A stretch of 64,000 nt of DNA from Pomphorhynchus laevis (GCA_012934845.2 WNNJ02002245.1:1-64000), one strand, 5' to 3'; counted from the stretch's first letter, positions 33,804 to 48,800 are shown. A program made the numbers and translations. The notes: generated from the letters alone by a model not told the origin.

Positions 33804-36800
33804 TAAATTTATAAAACAACGCATTCTTTTTATAATCCTGTGAGAAATTCAGTGCCCTCGTAACCAACGAATACGCATTTATGCCTAGAAGGTCCACACA
33901 CGCAACAAGCCAGTAAAAACGCTTTATGCACCTGAGTTTCGTCTAGCATCGTGAGGAATTGCTGGTGTCTTTAAAGTTATCACAAAATAAGTCGAAACGA
34001 ATCTAACCACTTAATCAGACTGACGATAACTGATGGGTGGTTAGGAACGTCTCGGAGTAATAGTTTAGACTGATGGAGCTGATGATCTAAGTCCAGTTAT
34101 TAAACAGCACATATGGATTTAAAATTAATCGAGGCAAGTTTTGGCTCCTGGACCACAGTTTCAATCGATTTTTCGCCACTACAATGTGTAAAAGAACGCA
34201 TTTTTTCTAGAATCATGTGAGAAGTTCAGGACCCTCGTAATAAACGGATACGAATTTGTGCCATATATAGAATAACTAGAAGGTCTACAAACGCAACAGT
34301 AGGCTGTACTCGAGATATTATCCTTTTGGTCATGAACAAAAGCTCATGCCCATAAGTGAGGTTAGGTAAGAAGACAGCGATAAATTGAAAGTTGCACCTG
34401 AAGGTTTAGCTCTTTCTTTATCACAACTGATCTGAGCAAAGAACTTATGACTGGGTTAGCTGCACAGATCCGTATCTTAATTTACCAATTATTCTTACCA
34501 TCACTCAATAACAAGACGTCTAAGTACTTGAACTCCCACATGTCCGGTAATCACCAATTCGTATCGAGACGATGCTACCTTGTTCTGAGCAGAGAACATT
34601 GAGACAGTTTTGGATTTGATAATTTCCATAATGGCCAATTGTCAATCCGCCGTAAATAGATGCAGCAAGGTTTTAGGTCTCAGAGTTTGATAGTCTCTGT
34701 GCTGAATCAAGTACAACACCAGTAGGCGAAGGTATGTCTACGAGGACTCCATATAAATGAATTAAAGAGCTTGCTGGTTGATTTGAATAAGCTGATCTAC
34801 TATCTGCAGCGGGCATTTTTACAACAGGAGCTAATTAAAAAAAAGAAACGAATTATTTGTGATAAACAATAGATATGGACGGAAAATAAAAACGGTTCAT
34901 TTGATCAGTATTACAGGCCAACAAGACGACATCGCCTGTGAAGAACAAAGATGATATCCTGATGAGACTAAACAGAATATTAAACTCTGACAAAACGGCC
35001 CGTTTAGAAATTTTATTCATGTAAACAAGGAACAAAAGTGGAGACAATGGACAGTTTTGACGGAGCCCAACACATAAATAATACAACTCAGACTTCATGT
35101 CTAAAACACGAATATAACTCGTACTTAGTTCGTACAATGAGGCCACAGCTAAACAATGATAGTGCGAAACTTTGTACCTCTTAAGTACCTTCCACAAATA
35201 ATATCTAGTACCCTGTCGAACATCTTCTCCATATCTACAAAACACATGTGAACTGGTTGAGCGTATTTCCAGGTGAGTTCGAAAATAGTGGAAAGAGTGA
35301 AGATATCATCAGTACTTCCTAGACCAGAACGAAAACCACATTGCTACTTCTTCAACTGTCAATCGCCTATCGGTCGTATCCTTAGCTCAAGGAGACTGGT
35401 AAATAGCTTACCGGCTAGGCAAAGAAGAATAATACTCCGATAATTTAAACATTCTATTCGATTTTATTTCTTATAGATCGGAAGCACTACCCCAAGAATG
35501 CCAATCACCGGGAAGTTTCCTAGACTTCAGTGCTACATTGAAGAGTCGTGCTATCCACCTCAAAATCGTCAAGAGCTTCAAAATCTCATGTCAAATCTCA
35601 TTAACCCCCGCAGATTTGCCATTACAGAATTTGTGAACTACAAATATGGCCTCTATTAAAGTAATGGGATCTTCCATTAGGTTCGAAGATTCTTCTTATA
35701 CAAGAGAAGGGACGTCATCTGTATTAATAATACCTCTAAAATGCTCTTTCATACGACTAAGTATGTCTTTAATATCATTTAGCAGATGCCCATGATTGTC
35801 TAAAACAGTCTGAGTAAATTACTGTATTGCAAATACTGAGTAATTCAGTATTTGCAATATTTCAGTATTAGCAATTAAGCAAATTCAGTATTAGCAACTC
35901 AGCAATACTTTTAGTATTGCAAATACTTAAATTGTAAAAATATTTGTTGTAACATTTACTCCTGATGATGATAGCAGTAGGCTATCGAAAATTCGATTAA
36001 ATAAATACTTTTTTTCACTTTCTCCACTAATAAATAATCCAATATGAATGAACAATCAATTTATAATTATACAAAGTTTGTACGGTTAAGATGGGTAAAC
36101 TTTTGGAAGACAATGGGCTGACTTAATCTGTAATTGGGCGAGCTTCTGTAAGGGAAGATGCTTTGCTTACAGAAGCATCTTTCAGTCATTTCAAACGAAC
36201 CTTCACAACAAGTTTAGGTTTCCCAGGTCTCTCTGGTAGCCTACTTTGACAGCGAATGTTACTAACTGCAAGGTAGTGGACAGTTGACAGTTTCTGAAAT
36301 TTACTACTTTGAAAACATCAAAACAACAATAAAAGGAATATTTTGATAATCGTATGAAGAGATAGTAAACTACCAACCTGGCGATTGAATTTCAATCAAA
36401 GGTCCTTCCGAATACTTTGACTGAGTGAATCTTCCGAAAGCATTCGGCGTCATTTGACGGTGCGAAGTAGAACTATCCTGATAATCCGCGAAATTGTTGT
36501 TAACTTGGTTAGCAGAAAGAAGATTAACTAACAGATTTGTGGAACCGTCTCGATTTGCAGTACAAGGAATATGGGTTGCAGCACTTGCAGTACTATTAAA
36601 CCTATTTGAGGTAGACATAGAAGTTTGAGTTTGATTGTTTACGCCGGAATTAAAAAGCGACTGCGGACAGGCAAGATATAGCTGAGGCTGTTGAGAGCAA
36701 GATGCTGGTCTTTGTACAATCATAGCATTGTTAACAACATTAGGTGAAACAGCATTGGTTGACATCATTGCTACGTTGTTATATGCAGATGGAAAACGGC

Positions 36801-39800
36801 TAATCATATTAGGTCTGTTAGAAAAATTAAAACCACCGCCGGCGCCGCCAATGCAAGCTCCAGTCGACACAGCGATAGAGTTTTGTAGTCTCTGTGCTGA
36901 ATCAAGTACAACACCAGAAGCCGAAGGTATGTCAACGAGGACTCCAGATGAATGAATTAAAGAGTTTGCTGGTTGATTTGAATAAGCAGATCTACCTGCT
37001 GCAGGAGCTAGTCAAAAACAAGTAACGAATTATTTGTGATAAACAATAGATATTGACGGAAAATTACAAAAGTTCATTTGATCAGTGTGGTTCGATTGTA
37101 ATCGTTGAAGTAGTTGACTATGGTTGCTTTTCCTATTTACGGGAGAAGATGCTGCTAGAATTTTAAAATTAAATTGTTTAGTAAAAATGGCAAAAAAATA
37201 TAAAAGATTATAAAAATAAAATATTATATTTCAGTAAAATTTATGAAATGTTGAATTGTGTAATGAAATTAAAAATAAGTTAGGTACACACTGTTGTCAG
37301 ATCGTATTCAGATGAAACAACAGTTCTATTTTAGACTCTATGATGTATTCGCATTGAGTTTGCGAGCCAATACTTAATTACATTTGGTATTTGATGGTCA
37401 ATCATTTAAATTAAAATCTCATTTGCAATTGTAAATGAGCGGAGAATACAAAATGTAAATACAAATGAAAATGTCGATTCGTTCAAAACGCTCATTTGCA
37501 AATGAAAGACCAGTCAAACAATTCTGAACACTCATTGTATTGATTTTATAAAAACATTTTGCATAATTTATAAGACTAGGTCGCATTTAATATTTTGTCG
37601 ACTCATTCCGTACTTAATAACTGAAGGTAACGAAATATCACAAAGGCTAAGGCTTCAAATTTATTCCAATAAAAATAGCGTAAAATTATTTTATTTCGAT
37701 ATAAATAAAATACAAAAAAATATTTAAAGTAGTGAAACCAAACAATTCAAAATGTACCAAACTCAAAAGTTTCATAAAACAAATGTAAAATCAGAACGAC
37801 GCGATTCAACTATTTCGAGAAAATAATTGAATATATAGGCATTATACAATGAATTGAGAAGTTTAAAATGTCAAAAATTATCAAAATATATAATCACGTG
37901 AGTTTAAGAGTAAAAAACAGCAGAAGCACTTTTGCATTGCCACATGTAACTTATTTCATATTCTTTAATTGTTATTGCAAGCAAAATATTTTTAAAATCA
38001 ATATTTCTAATCTTTTACTATTAAAATTGTATTGGTTTAACGTTTCAATAATTTTACATTTTATTATGTTTTCTAAGGTAAAGTTTAGTTTTTCAGTATC
38101 TCTACTGCTTTTGCCGTTTCGATTATTTTGGTAAGATGCATATATGATGTGTAGAAGCAATTTGAAGTTCTGCTCTATAGTTTTTTAAGATACTTATCAA
38201 GTGCTAAACGCAGAGTAAATAAGTTATAAAAACGTACTATCAACAACAATCAAACTTCATATCCATTTCAAAATAAAAATTTCGACACTTTTTATATATC
38301 TGCAAAATTTTGTTAAATTTAAATAACGTTTACTATATTGTCGATCATTTTAGATTTTTTAGTTACTTAGCAGCCTAAGTAACTAAATTCGGTAAATATT
38401 TAATTTGTTGAAATACGAACATTAGATGACAACGAAAAAACATTTACAATAACATATTCTTTTGAAAGCCACTATATGGAATAAGAACTAGTTGATGTTT
38501 AGGATAACGACGTTTTAACTCCTTGAGTCGGTGTTCCATTAAGTCGAATGTATATTGTTGGGCTTAATGTATATTGTAACCTACCGCAATGCAGCAGATT
38601 ACGAACAAAAAATAGATTGTAATATTTTCTTGAAACAAAAACAATACACTTTTCTTTTTTATGAAGATAAAAAATACATTTTTATGTTTAGTTCAAGCGG
38701 CATTAGGATAAGTGGTTACGCTATTTTTTTGCAGCATTGACATGTCACAAATCATGATATAGACATGCATTGACATGTCTATTTTACGTTCTTGAAACCA
38801 TTCAATATAAACGAATCACAGTTTAATAAGAAAATGCTTATTACTGAACATTGTTTGCGCCCCAGTTTACTTCTAATGTAGAAAATAGTATTTAAGCAGC
38901 AAATATTTAGCAAATATGTTATGTTTTAATATAAATACGTGGCAAGTAATTAGTAAGTACTTTGTGAATATTAATTATAAATAGGAGAAATGCGTAAACC
39001 TTATTCTACTGCTATGAATTATAAATATATCATACTGATTAAGTATATGCAAAAGCACTGTGTTGCACTGGTACGTCAAAATATGAAAGTATTGACGAAG
39101 TTAAGTGTTATAAAATTTGTATATTATGCGAAAAGATAAATTTCTAGCGTTTTACAACAATGATTAGCCGATAATGTAAAATCAAAAAGATTTATTATTT
39201 ACTTGATTTAGAGCAAGTTTCAGAGGATATACTAAAGAAGGCGCAAAACGTTAGTAAGAGTTTTAGTTAAGCAGAAATAACATTAGCACCTTTCGATTTT
39301 TACATATTACATATGATCTTACATTTGAATAAAAAAATTTGAAATTTTACGAGTATTAAAAAATATTCTTGGTAGGCAAAGACAATTTTATTACTTACCA
39401 TTAAAAGAATTGATTGGCATAAAACCTTCGTAATTCATCGTATCCTAAAAACTCTCGGTTTAAGAAAAGGCAGTGAAGTATAGACAACTTTTCGCAATTA
39501 GAGATTAATAGATTAATTCAATCTAGCCAATTTTTATTATACTATTAGCTAATTATTTTAATAATTATTTAGTCAATACTAATACGTAACAAAGTATAAT
39601 TTGCCGATAATTTGGTTTAACCTGCGATCTAAAGTACATTACATTTATGTGTCTAATTACTGGAAGATAAAAACTGATATATTTACAGCACACAATAAAA
39701 TAACAGAGCACAATAAAATCGCAGTACATACACACTTGCCACTATTTATCTAGTAACTGTTTTTGTGGTGATACGCAACAACTGTCCATGACACTGCTGA

Positions 39801-42800
39801 TTTTTCTAGACGATACGGATAATGTTTCTAGACATTTGAAATTCCCTGGCATTTCACTAATTTGCCACAAACAAATGTAATTCATGTGTTCATAACTACT
39901 ATCATGGAAAATGTAAATACCTATATACACATACTACTATCCATTATTCCCCAAATAATTTTGAAACAACTGGATAGTTTATAAATAATTGATCAGGTGA
40001 GCTTGCTAAATTCAGTGTATTTGGCTATCACATCGACCCTGAAGGATGAAAAAGATAATCTTTTTCCAAATTATTGCTCAGATTATTATAATAATTTGAG
40101 CAATTTTTAAAGATTGGTCAACAACAAACAGACTATAAACAACAACTATATTAGCAGACGAACGCGTGAAAATAAAAAAAGCGATAATTGCGAAAATAGT
40201 CTTACATAACATCTGCAGAATATTTATTCATTTACACTTGGTGTTTGAGTCATTTTAATGTATATGTAAAAATATCAGAAAGATAAATGTTTATAAAAAT
40301 ACAATAAGATCGTTGAGACAGTAGTATTTAACCGCTATTGTATACAAAATAGTTCAGTATCAGATCCCAATGATTATTTATTAATTAGAAATTTCAATAA
40401 AACTTTTTTAATTAACACGAACAGGAAAGTATAAATCTGCATGCATTTTTACAACCTTCGTCGGGAAGCTTAACCCTGAATGCGCCCACTACAGACGCCT
40501 AGCCCCTAATGGGGCTATGCATCTGTGGTAGGCGCATTCCGGGTCAAGCTTCCCGAAGAAGGTTGTAAAAATGCATGCAGATATATACTTTGCTGTTCGT
40601 GCTAATTAAAAAGTTTTACTGAAATTCTTTTTTATTAATATATCGTGACCAGTAGTTTTCTATTTATTAATTATTCATCACAATCAAAATTTAAAAATTG
40701 CGTTTTAATATTTTGTATTCTTGAGTTTTTCTAATAATATCCAGATTATCTAGAATTTTTGTAAGACCTTTTCTAATACCCGATCAAGCTACTGTTAATT
40801 TCATAGGATATTCGCAGTCTCAAAATTTAAAATCCCGTTCAAATAATTATCATCAGAAAGATTAGGTAATTTATATTACCTACGATACTTATTTGCTGAC
40901 AAATTTTGTATTTACCAAAATGTTTATATCAAACATTGACTAGAAAAGAAAAATATTTAAAACAATGCATAAACTTAATTTTTATTTAATATGTCCAAAA
41001 TATATAATTATTATATTTAATACTATCTCTTAGCATTTAATATTGAAAAATGCAAAAGTTTAAAGTGGTATTTTTCAATTGTGCATAAATATATTATAAA
41101 TCAATGGATGGATAATAAATAATATACTTTGTATTAGAATAAGATACTAGATAGTTATTTCAGAGGAAATACATCATTAGCATGTATTTGGCCCCGCTGC
41201 TATGTTGGGTAGAGGAGTTAGGGGTCGAAACCTGATAGCATAGCAGTTCCTCCTGATGACCTCTAATTCTTATTCTGATACAACGTCTGTTATTTATTAG
41301 TCAATTCATAAAAATGACGTTTATTTTAAATTTTATTTATTTATTTATTTTTTTAACTTGATTTTAATTATAGAAAATCTAAAAACAATTATTAATTTTA
41401 TTATTTAATTATTAAATTTTGATTTAGCATTATTATGTTTTGTTTATTTTATAATTATATTAAATACGTATACTCAGTTAGCTAATTTAATTAATCTTAG
41501 TCAATTAAATTGAAAATTAGGTTATAATAAGGAAAAGCAAAACCAGTACTTACATTTTGAGACGACACAACATTATTCAATTGGTCGTTGTGATCTATTA
41601 CCGGTCCCATAAATGTGTTTGCTTGAACATGTTGTGGTAATTTGGCTTTCTCTTCAAATACTGCTCTTTCCTCTTCAGTCAAATTCCGCCACTAAATTCG
41701 AGCAAATTTGGTTCGTATTATAATTGGATGGCACTTTCACGCAACATTTTTAAAGTGTTGTGAATGAACACACAGCAAATACATGACAACAACGATTATC
41801 AAAAGCAGAAATGTGCATGGGCGGTATGCCTTTGTATTTTGACTAAATATTTGTAGCAGCAACTATTTGCAGAAGCTTGTGTTTTGCTTGTACTAAAATA
41901 TTACCATTGAGCGTTTGATTTGCAATGTTGGAAAACACAATAAGTGGCTAGTCCTTCAGGAGACGCGGTCTATCCGTCTCCCCCAGGATATTACTCGATT
42001 TATCCCTAAGCACATATACACCCACTTTACTCCTTACATAACCCCCCTCACTCCTCTTCATCACAAGGTCTTTTAACCCTAGTAAAAAGCTCCTTAAGAT
42101 CATCCCTCCTATTAAACTACTCTTGTCCAGCCCTATCTTGTTTAGCTATATCACTTTGTAAGAACGGTAAGCGTATAAGCATAGCCAATGTCTATATTCG
42201 GCCAGGAGAAATTCACAAGAACCGTGACCTCCTGGATCAAATATTGGGGAGCGGTTATGACATGTTACTTGGTGACTTCAACGACAGAACTGGTCGTTGG
42301 ATTAATGCAGCACTCCGCAGAGCAAGGATCGACTATCTTATTCATAAACCACCTTCCCCAACCTTTCATTGCTCTACAACAAATTCTCTCCTCGACATAT
42401 TACTGCTACATAAGATGTGGTTGTTGAAACCCATTTGCACCGAGCAGTCGCGTCAACAACAGACCACCTCTCATGACCTAATTCGCTGGAGGCTAGAGGA
42501 CGATACGTTGCTTAGAAGAAGGTTTCACTTTGACTCTATTAGAGTGGCCTTCTTTCAGGCAGCTATCCAACTCTTCCCCAGAATTGGAATTGAGAGTTTG
42601 ACCGAATTTAATTCCTACCTCTCATCGCAAGCTACCGCGATACTTTCGACTACCTATAAAGGTCGAATATACAATCCTACTCCAACAAAGCTCAAGGTCC
42701 TAGCTAAAATGTTGCACCTTCCCAATCTCTCTGTTTCCGCCAGACATATCCTCTCGAATGAATATTGGAGCTCTAGATATAGGCTCCAGCTGAGCAGGGA

Positions 42801-45800
42801 TAGGGCAAGCATTGCTCACCAAAACCCTTCTCAGGCTTCCTTCTGGAAGATATTCAAGAAGGAGAAGTTTGTTTGCTGGAAGGATAGAGCCTTGGTTTGG
42901 ATTGGTAGCATAGGCCTTGACAAAGTTTTAGAGGAGTCACTTTCCTTACATAATTACGGAGCCACTCATTCTACCCAACCAATCCCGCCTTGGTGTGACT
43001 TCAGGAGTAGGGACTTATCTGTTACAGATATCCTTAACTCCTGGGGACCACTCCCGGGCACCTCCAAATCCCACGCGCCACTCACCACTCGTGTCTGTCA
43101 GCTTTTGACATACAGTCAGAGAAAGGAGGTCGCCATCACAATGCTATTAGCCTCCCCGTCTGACATAGCGGAAATCAACATCAGCCGTCGAGTTTTTTTT
43201 ACCTAAAAAGAGATTAATCACTTGTCCTAAAGATCTGCGGCCCATCTCGATTCAAAACGCCCTCATATCCATCTACGAGAAAGCGCTTGCGCGTAGAATC
43301 CGCGTTTATTTATGTAGGCGTAATTTGATCCCACCGAGTTTTCATGGGTTTGTCAAAGGGCGCTCGGTCCATTCAGCAATTGGTGAAGTGCATCAGTTTT
43401 GTCAGGATAATAGTCATCAGCTTGCTGTGGCTGTTTTTCTTGATTTTTCAGCTGCATTTGACCGGATCTCCATTCCCTTCGTTATCTCCTCTCTCAGGTC
43501 CCTCGGGTTGCCTGCGAGAATTGTTAACAGGGTGGAGATATTGTTGTACACCAAGCGGTTCTACTATGAAGACGACCCTGATGCGCGTCAGTTCTACCCT
43601 ATTACAGGTGTGCATCAAGGATCCCCACTTTCTCCTATCTTATATCTTGCTGCATCCATTGTACTATTCAATTTTAAACGTGATCAACATCTAGTGGTAT
43701 ATGCTGATGATACCACAGCCTTGTTCTCTGGACGCAGGTGCAAAGATGTAATTTCTGACATCAGCCGTTTCTTTTTAAGATTAAAAGATCAGTTGCCCCC
43801 ATCCAATCTTATTTTAAACTCCTCTAAATCACAGGTGGTTGTCTTTAATGGCGTTCCTGCCACCAAAAAGAAACTTAAGAGACTAGCACTCTCTACACTC
43901 TCCTCCATTTTGCAGCATCAACCACTCCCCATCTTCACGAGTCGAGTAAAATATCTGGGGTTCACCGTTACGGTGAATTGGTCGGCGAAAGCTGACCTGG
44001 ATAGACTTAAACGTATCCTGAAGAAAGCTAGGTGGGCTCTAAAACGCGCCCAGCATCTGTCATTGAATGGGATAACCCGAGTGCGCCTCTGGGGTACTTG
44101 GGCTATCTCGGGATTAGTCTTCTTCTCACGAGGACGTCCCCCAGAACAAAGACTAAGGTTTCTCAAGCTCCTCATCTCGAGATTACCAACCATAGTCCGC
44201 CTTGACTGGACTCTTAGGTGTGTGAGAGACCCCGAATGGTTCAGTCAGAGGGCGACGCGCTGGTGCGGAGAGGGGCTCAGATCCCTCTGGACCTGAGGCC
44301 GTGAATATAAGTTGAAGATTTCAAAATACACGTCGTGAACAGTTTCTATTTTAAGTTGTCTTTTGCATGTTTTTGTTTCTTAAGTTTTTATCAGTTATAT
44401 AGTTATTAATAAAACCCTTACTTACTTACTTACATACAATAAGTGGCAACGCGGGGGATATAAAATTTTCATTGAAGGAAATCATTGGAACAACAACGTA
44501 CATTGACGAAGTTTATGTAAAGTCTGCAAACCCGCGAAGAGCGAAAAAATGATTGCAATAAATAGTGTTTCAGCATTTTAATGCAGATCTAGATGAATGC
44601 GTCGATTATGGGATTCAACTAAAGAATTTCATGGTCATGAACGGAGTTGATTCACCTATGTGACAAAAAAAACAGTTCTTATTGTCCAGTTGTGGTCAAG
44701 AAATTTTTCGCTTGGTAGGACAATTAATTCCATCTTTTGAAAGTGAAGTATTACTTTGAGATAATTATTAAAGAACTGGATGGCCATTTTAAAAACCGAT
44801 GCATGTAGTTGCGGCCTGATTCGCATTTACTCAATGTCGACAAAAGCCAACCAATCACATAAGGATTGGATAGCAGAAGCTAGAGGACTGGCAACTAAGT
44901 GTTCGTTTTTCAATAGATACATTCAAACCGAACAACAAGAAATCGACGGCAGATTAAGAGATTTGGTAATTGCGTATACTCCAATCGAGGAAATACGCAT
45001 AAGTATATTACGAAATATTCCAACGTTAGACGATGTCATCAGAATTGCTTTTAATTGGGAAATGACACAGGCTACCAAGCACTTGTTAGCGACAGAAATC
45101 AGCTCGAATTATTCAAATGAAGCATAAAGGGATGTCGATATTTCGCATGTTTATAAATTAAGAGCTAAACATCGATCACAATGGAATAGAAATTCTATGG
45201 CACGTTGTACACGATGTAATGGTACAAATCATGTGAATGAGCGACAATGTTGGGCAAATAATGTAAAATGTCATCGTTGTGGTAAGATAGATCATATTAG
45301 TCGATGCTGCAAGGTAGTACTACAAAATATTCATTCACTGATTTTTGACTAACTACTTTTGCATGTTTTTGTGATTATATAAATAAAGTCCTTATTATTA
45401 CTATAAGTGTTTTTGATAACAGTACATTATTGCAAAAATAAAAATCACAAAATGTGCAGTATTAGTACGTTCGGAGGATTAAAAAGCTCCAGCAAAAAAA
45501 TTTACCAGCAAAAGCAACAGAGGTAAGTGCTAATTCTTCTAATTTTTTAATCTCAAGCACGGAGGGAGAACTCCTTCCTGTGCCTAAATTGGTCAACCTG
45601 GTAATAATCAGACTTCTGCAACCATTTGAACGTAATAATCTCTTCAATATATTACTGAGGGAATTTACAAGTGCCTATAAGAAGAGAATTATATTCAACT
45701 TAATTAAACACTTGGACTCCGATATCGGGATTTCTTTCAGCTCTCCGGATCTGGAGGCAGCGTACCTTAAATTCTTTGTCAACCATCTAAAAGAATTTGG

Positions 45801-48800
45801 TACGACTACCTACAGACCTATTCATGTTACTCTGAAAATAAATAACTTTCCACCCTTCAATACGGATGATGATTTAGAAGACCTCACATCTGAGTACAAA
45901 ATTCACAATATTTGCCCCATGGTGGGCAAGAAAGGCCAGCCTATACCAGTAGCATTCTGTTCTACCGCAGTCGACCAGGCTGAATGCCTGGCTAAAAGTA
46001 AAAGTAACCCCTTCTTCGGGTACAAACATTATTTTACTCTCATTGACGCTGATGACTTAACATACCCCCATTGCAATGTGTGCCACTTTTGGGGGCACTG
46101 GTCCTCGAACTGCATCAGACCACGAGAGTGTGAAGTTTGCAGCTTTTCTGACGTTTATGAGAGGAAATGTGCTCTCCTCCTCAATGTTCCAATTGCGTTG
46201 GTCAGCACCAGGTCTGGTCAAGAAGATGTCCTATCTTCAAAAAATATAAGTTAAAGCATTGAGTGGTACAATCCAGACCTACCCACTTTTGCTGCTACAT
46301 GCATGTCCAATTCAAACGGTTCTGGAATGACGGACACCGATACTATCACACTTGCCGACGCAAGATTATAAGGGTACAAGGACAAGATTTGAGCCTAAAC
46401 GAACCATCTGATAGCAAAATTTGAGGAGTCCCGCTCTCCTCTTTCCACGATTTTTACCTCTTCAAATAAAGCCCCCCCCCGTTCTAAGAAGAGATCCGCT
46501 TTAAAACTTAAGCTGGCTTCCTTGAAGTTAGCAAAGAAAGACGATATCTGCTGGTAGTTGTTAGCCTCTAAGGAAGATGAAGATAAAGACGGTGATAAGT
46601 GTCTGCTTCAGGTAGGACTGTGAGTGAGAAGGACAATATTCCCTCTCCTGGTTCCTCCTAGGAGGTAGGCAGTCAACTCCAAATGACGACACACAATGCA
46701 AAGTAGTCAAGAGCCTTTTTCACTTAATATCCTTTAGTGGAATTCGGGATTGGCTTCTACCCTTAGGCTTCTATCTGGTTGAGATGCAGATGTTATAGTC
46801 CTTCATGAGATGCGGTCTGTCCATCTCCCTCCAGGACATTACTCGATTTATCCCAAGCACATTTACACCAACTTTACTCCGCACATAACCCCTCATCGCT
46901 CCTCTTCATCTCAAGTCTTTAATCTTTAGTCAATGCTCCTTAATATCTTCCTCATTTTAAACTATTCCTGTCCAGCCCTGTCTTGTTTAGCTATATCACT
47001 TTGTAAGAACAGGAAACGTATCAGTATAGCCAATATCTATATTAGCCCATGGGGAAATTCACAAGAACCGTAAGCTCCTAGATAGTATTTTAGGTAGTAG
47101 CTATGAAATGCTACTTGGTGACTTCAACGACAGGGCTGGTCGTTGAATTAATGCAGGACTCCGCAGAGCCAGGAACAACTACCTTATTCATAAACAACCG
47201 TCCCCCACCTTTCATTGCTCAACAACTAATTCTCTCCTCGACATATTACTGATTCAAAGGATGTGGTTGTTGAAACCCATTTGTACTGAGCAGTCGAGCC
47301 AAAAACGGATCACCTCCTATGACCAAATTCGTTGGCAGATTGAAGAAGATACGTTGCTTATAAGGAGGTTTCACTTTGATCCCGTCAGTGGCTTTATTTC
47401 AGGCAGCTATCCAACCCTTCTCCAGAATTTGTTATGAGAGTTATACCGAATTTAATTCCTACCTCTTATTGCAAGCTACCACGTTGCTTTGGACTAACTA
47501 TAAAGGTCGTATTTGCAATCCCACTCCAACAAAATTCAAGGTACTAGCTAAAATGCTTCACCTTCCCAATCTCTCTGTTTATGACAGACAGGACCTCTCA
47601 AATGAATACTGGAGCTCTGGATATAGGTTCTAGCTGAGCAGGGATAGGGCGAGCCTTCTCACCTAAATCCTTATCAGTCTTCCTTCTTGAAGATATTTAA
47701 GAAGGACAAGTTTGTCTGCTGGAAGGAGAAAGCTTTGCGTTGGATCGGTAGCATAGGTCTTGACAAAGTTTTGGAGGAGTCACTATCCTTACATAATTAT
47801 GGAGCCACTCAATCACTTCAACAAATCTTGCCTTGGTGCGACTTCAGGAGCAGAGTCTTATATGTCACAGATATCCTAAACTCCTGGGGACAACTTCCAG
47901 GCACCTCAAAATCCCACGCGCCACTCTCCACTCGGGTCTGTCAGCTTTTGACAGACAGTCAGAGAAAGGAGGTCGCCATCAATATGCTACTAGCTTCCCC
48001 GTCCGATGTAGCTGGCATTAATATTAGCTGTCGTATTTGTATATCAAAAAATTAATTGATTTAATGTCCTAAAGATCTGCGGCCTATCTCGATTTAAAAC
48101 TCCCTCATCTCCATTTAAAAAAGCGCTTGCGCGTAAAATCCGCGACCATCTATGTAGGCGAAATTTAATCCCATCAAGTTTTCATGGGTACGTAAAAGAT
48201 CACTCGGTTCAAAGAGCAGTATGTGAAGTAAACCAGTCCTGTCATGACAACAGTCATCAGCTCGCTGTGACTGTTGTTATTGGCTTTTATGCTGCATTTC
48301 CATTCCTCTTGCTATCTCTTCTCTCAGGTCCTTTGGGTTACCTGCAAGAATTGTTAACAAGGTGGAAATATTGTTGTATACCAAGTGATTATTCTGTGAA
48401 GACGACCCTGATGCACGCCAGTTCTACTTTATTACAGGTGTGCCTCAAAATTATCCACAATCTCAAATCCTGTATCTTGCTGCTTCCATTGAACTTTACA
48501 AAAACTTTAAATGCTACTATCATCTAGTGGTATACGCTGATGATACCACAGCCCTGTTCTCTGGACGTAGGTGCAATGATGTAATCTCTGACATTATCCG
48601 TTTCTTTTTAAGATTAAAAGATCAGTTACCCATATCCAATCTCATTTTAAACTCCTCTAAATCGAAGCTGGTTGTCTTTCATGGCGCTCCTGCGACACAG
48701 AAATAAAGAGACTAGCACTTTCAGCTTATCTTCCATATCGACTAATCAACCACGCCCTACCTTCACAAATCGAGTAAAATATCTGGGGTTTACAATAACG

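Larger units (their letters stand above)
41949..44435 (+). mobile_element. Family A LINE copy A7, 5' truncated
   Basis: Begins inside the endonuclease (TAGTCCTTCAGGAGACGCGG) and runs through EN, RT and 3' UTR to a (CTTA)n tail, flanked by a perfect 12-bp target-site duplication. The usual 5' truncation of LINE insertions. Antisense to polybromo, in the intron before exon 16. Confidence 0.92.

Noticed and set aside
39742-39930. Possible extra polybromo exon (EMPGNFKCLETLSVSS)
   Set aside because: The frame looks protein-like, but no acceptor gives the phase needed after exon 16 and no donor fits exon 17.
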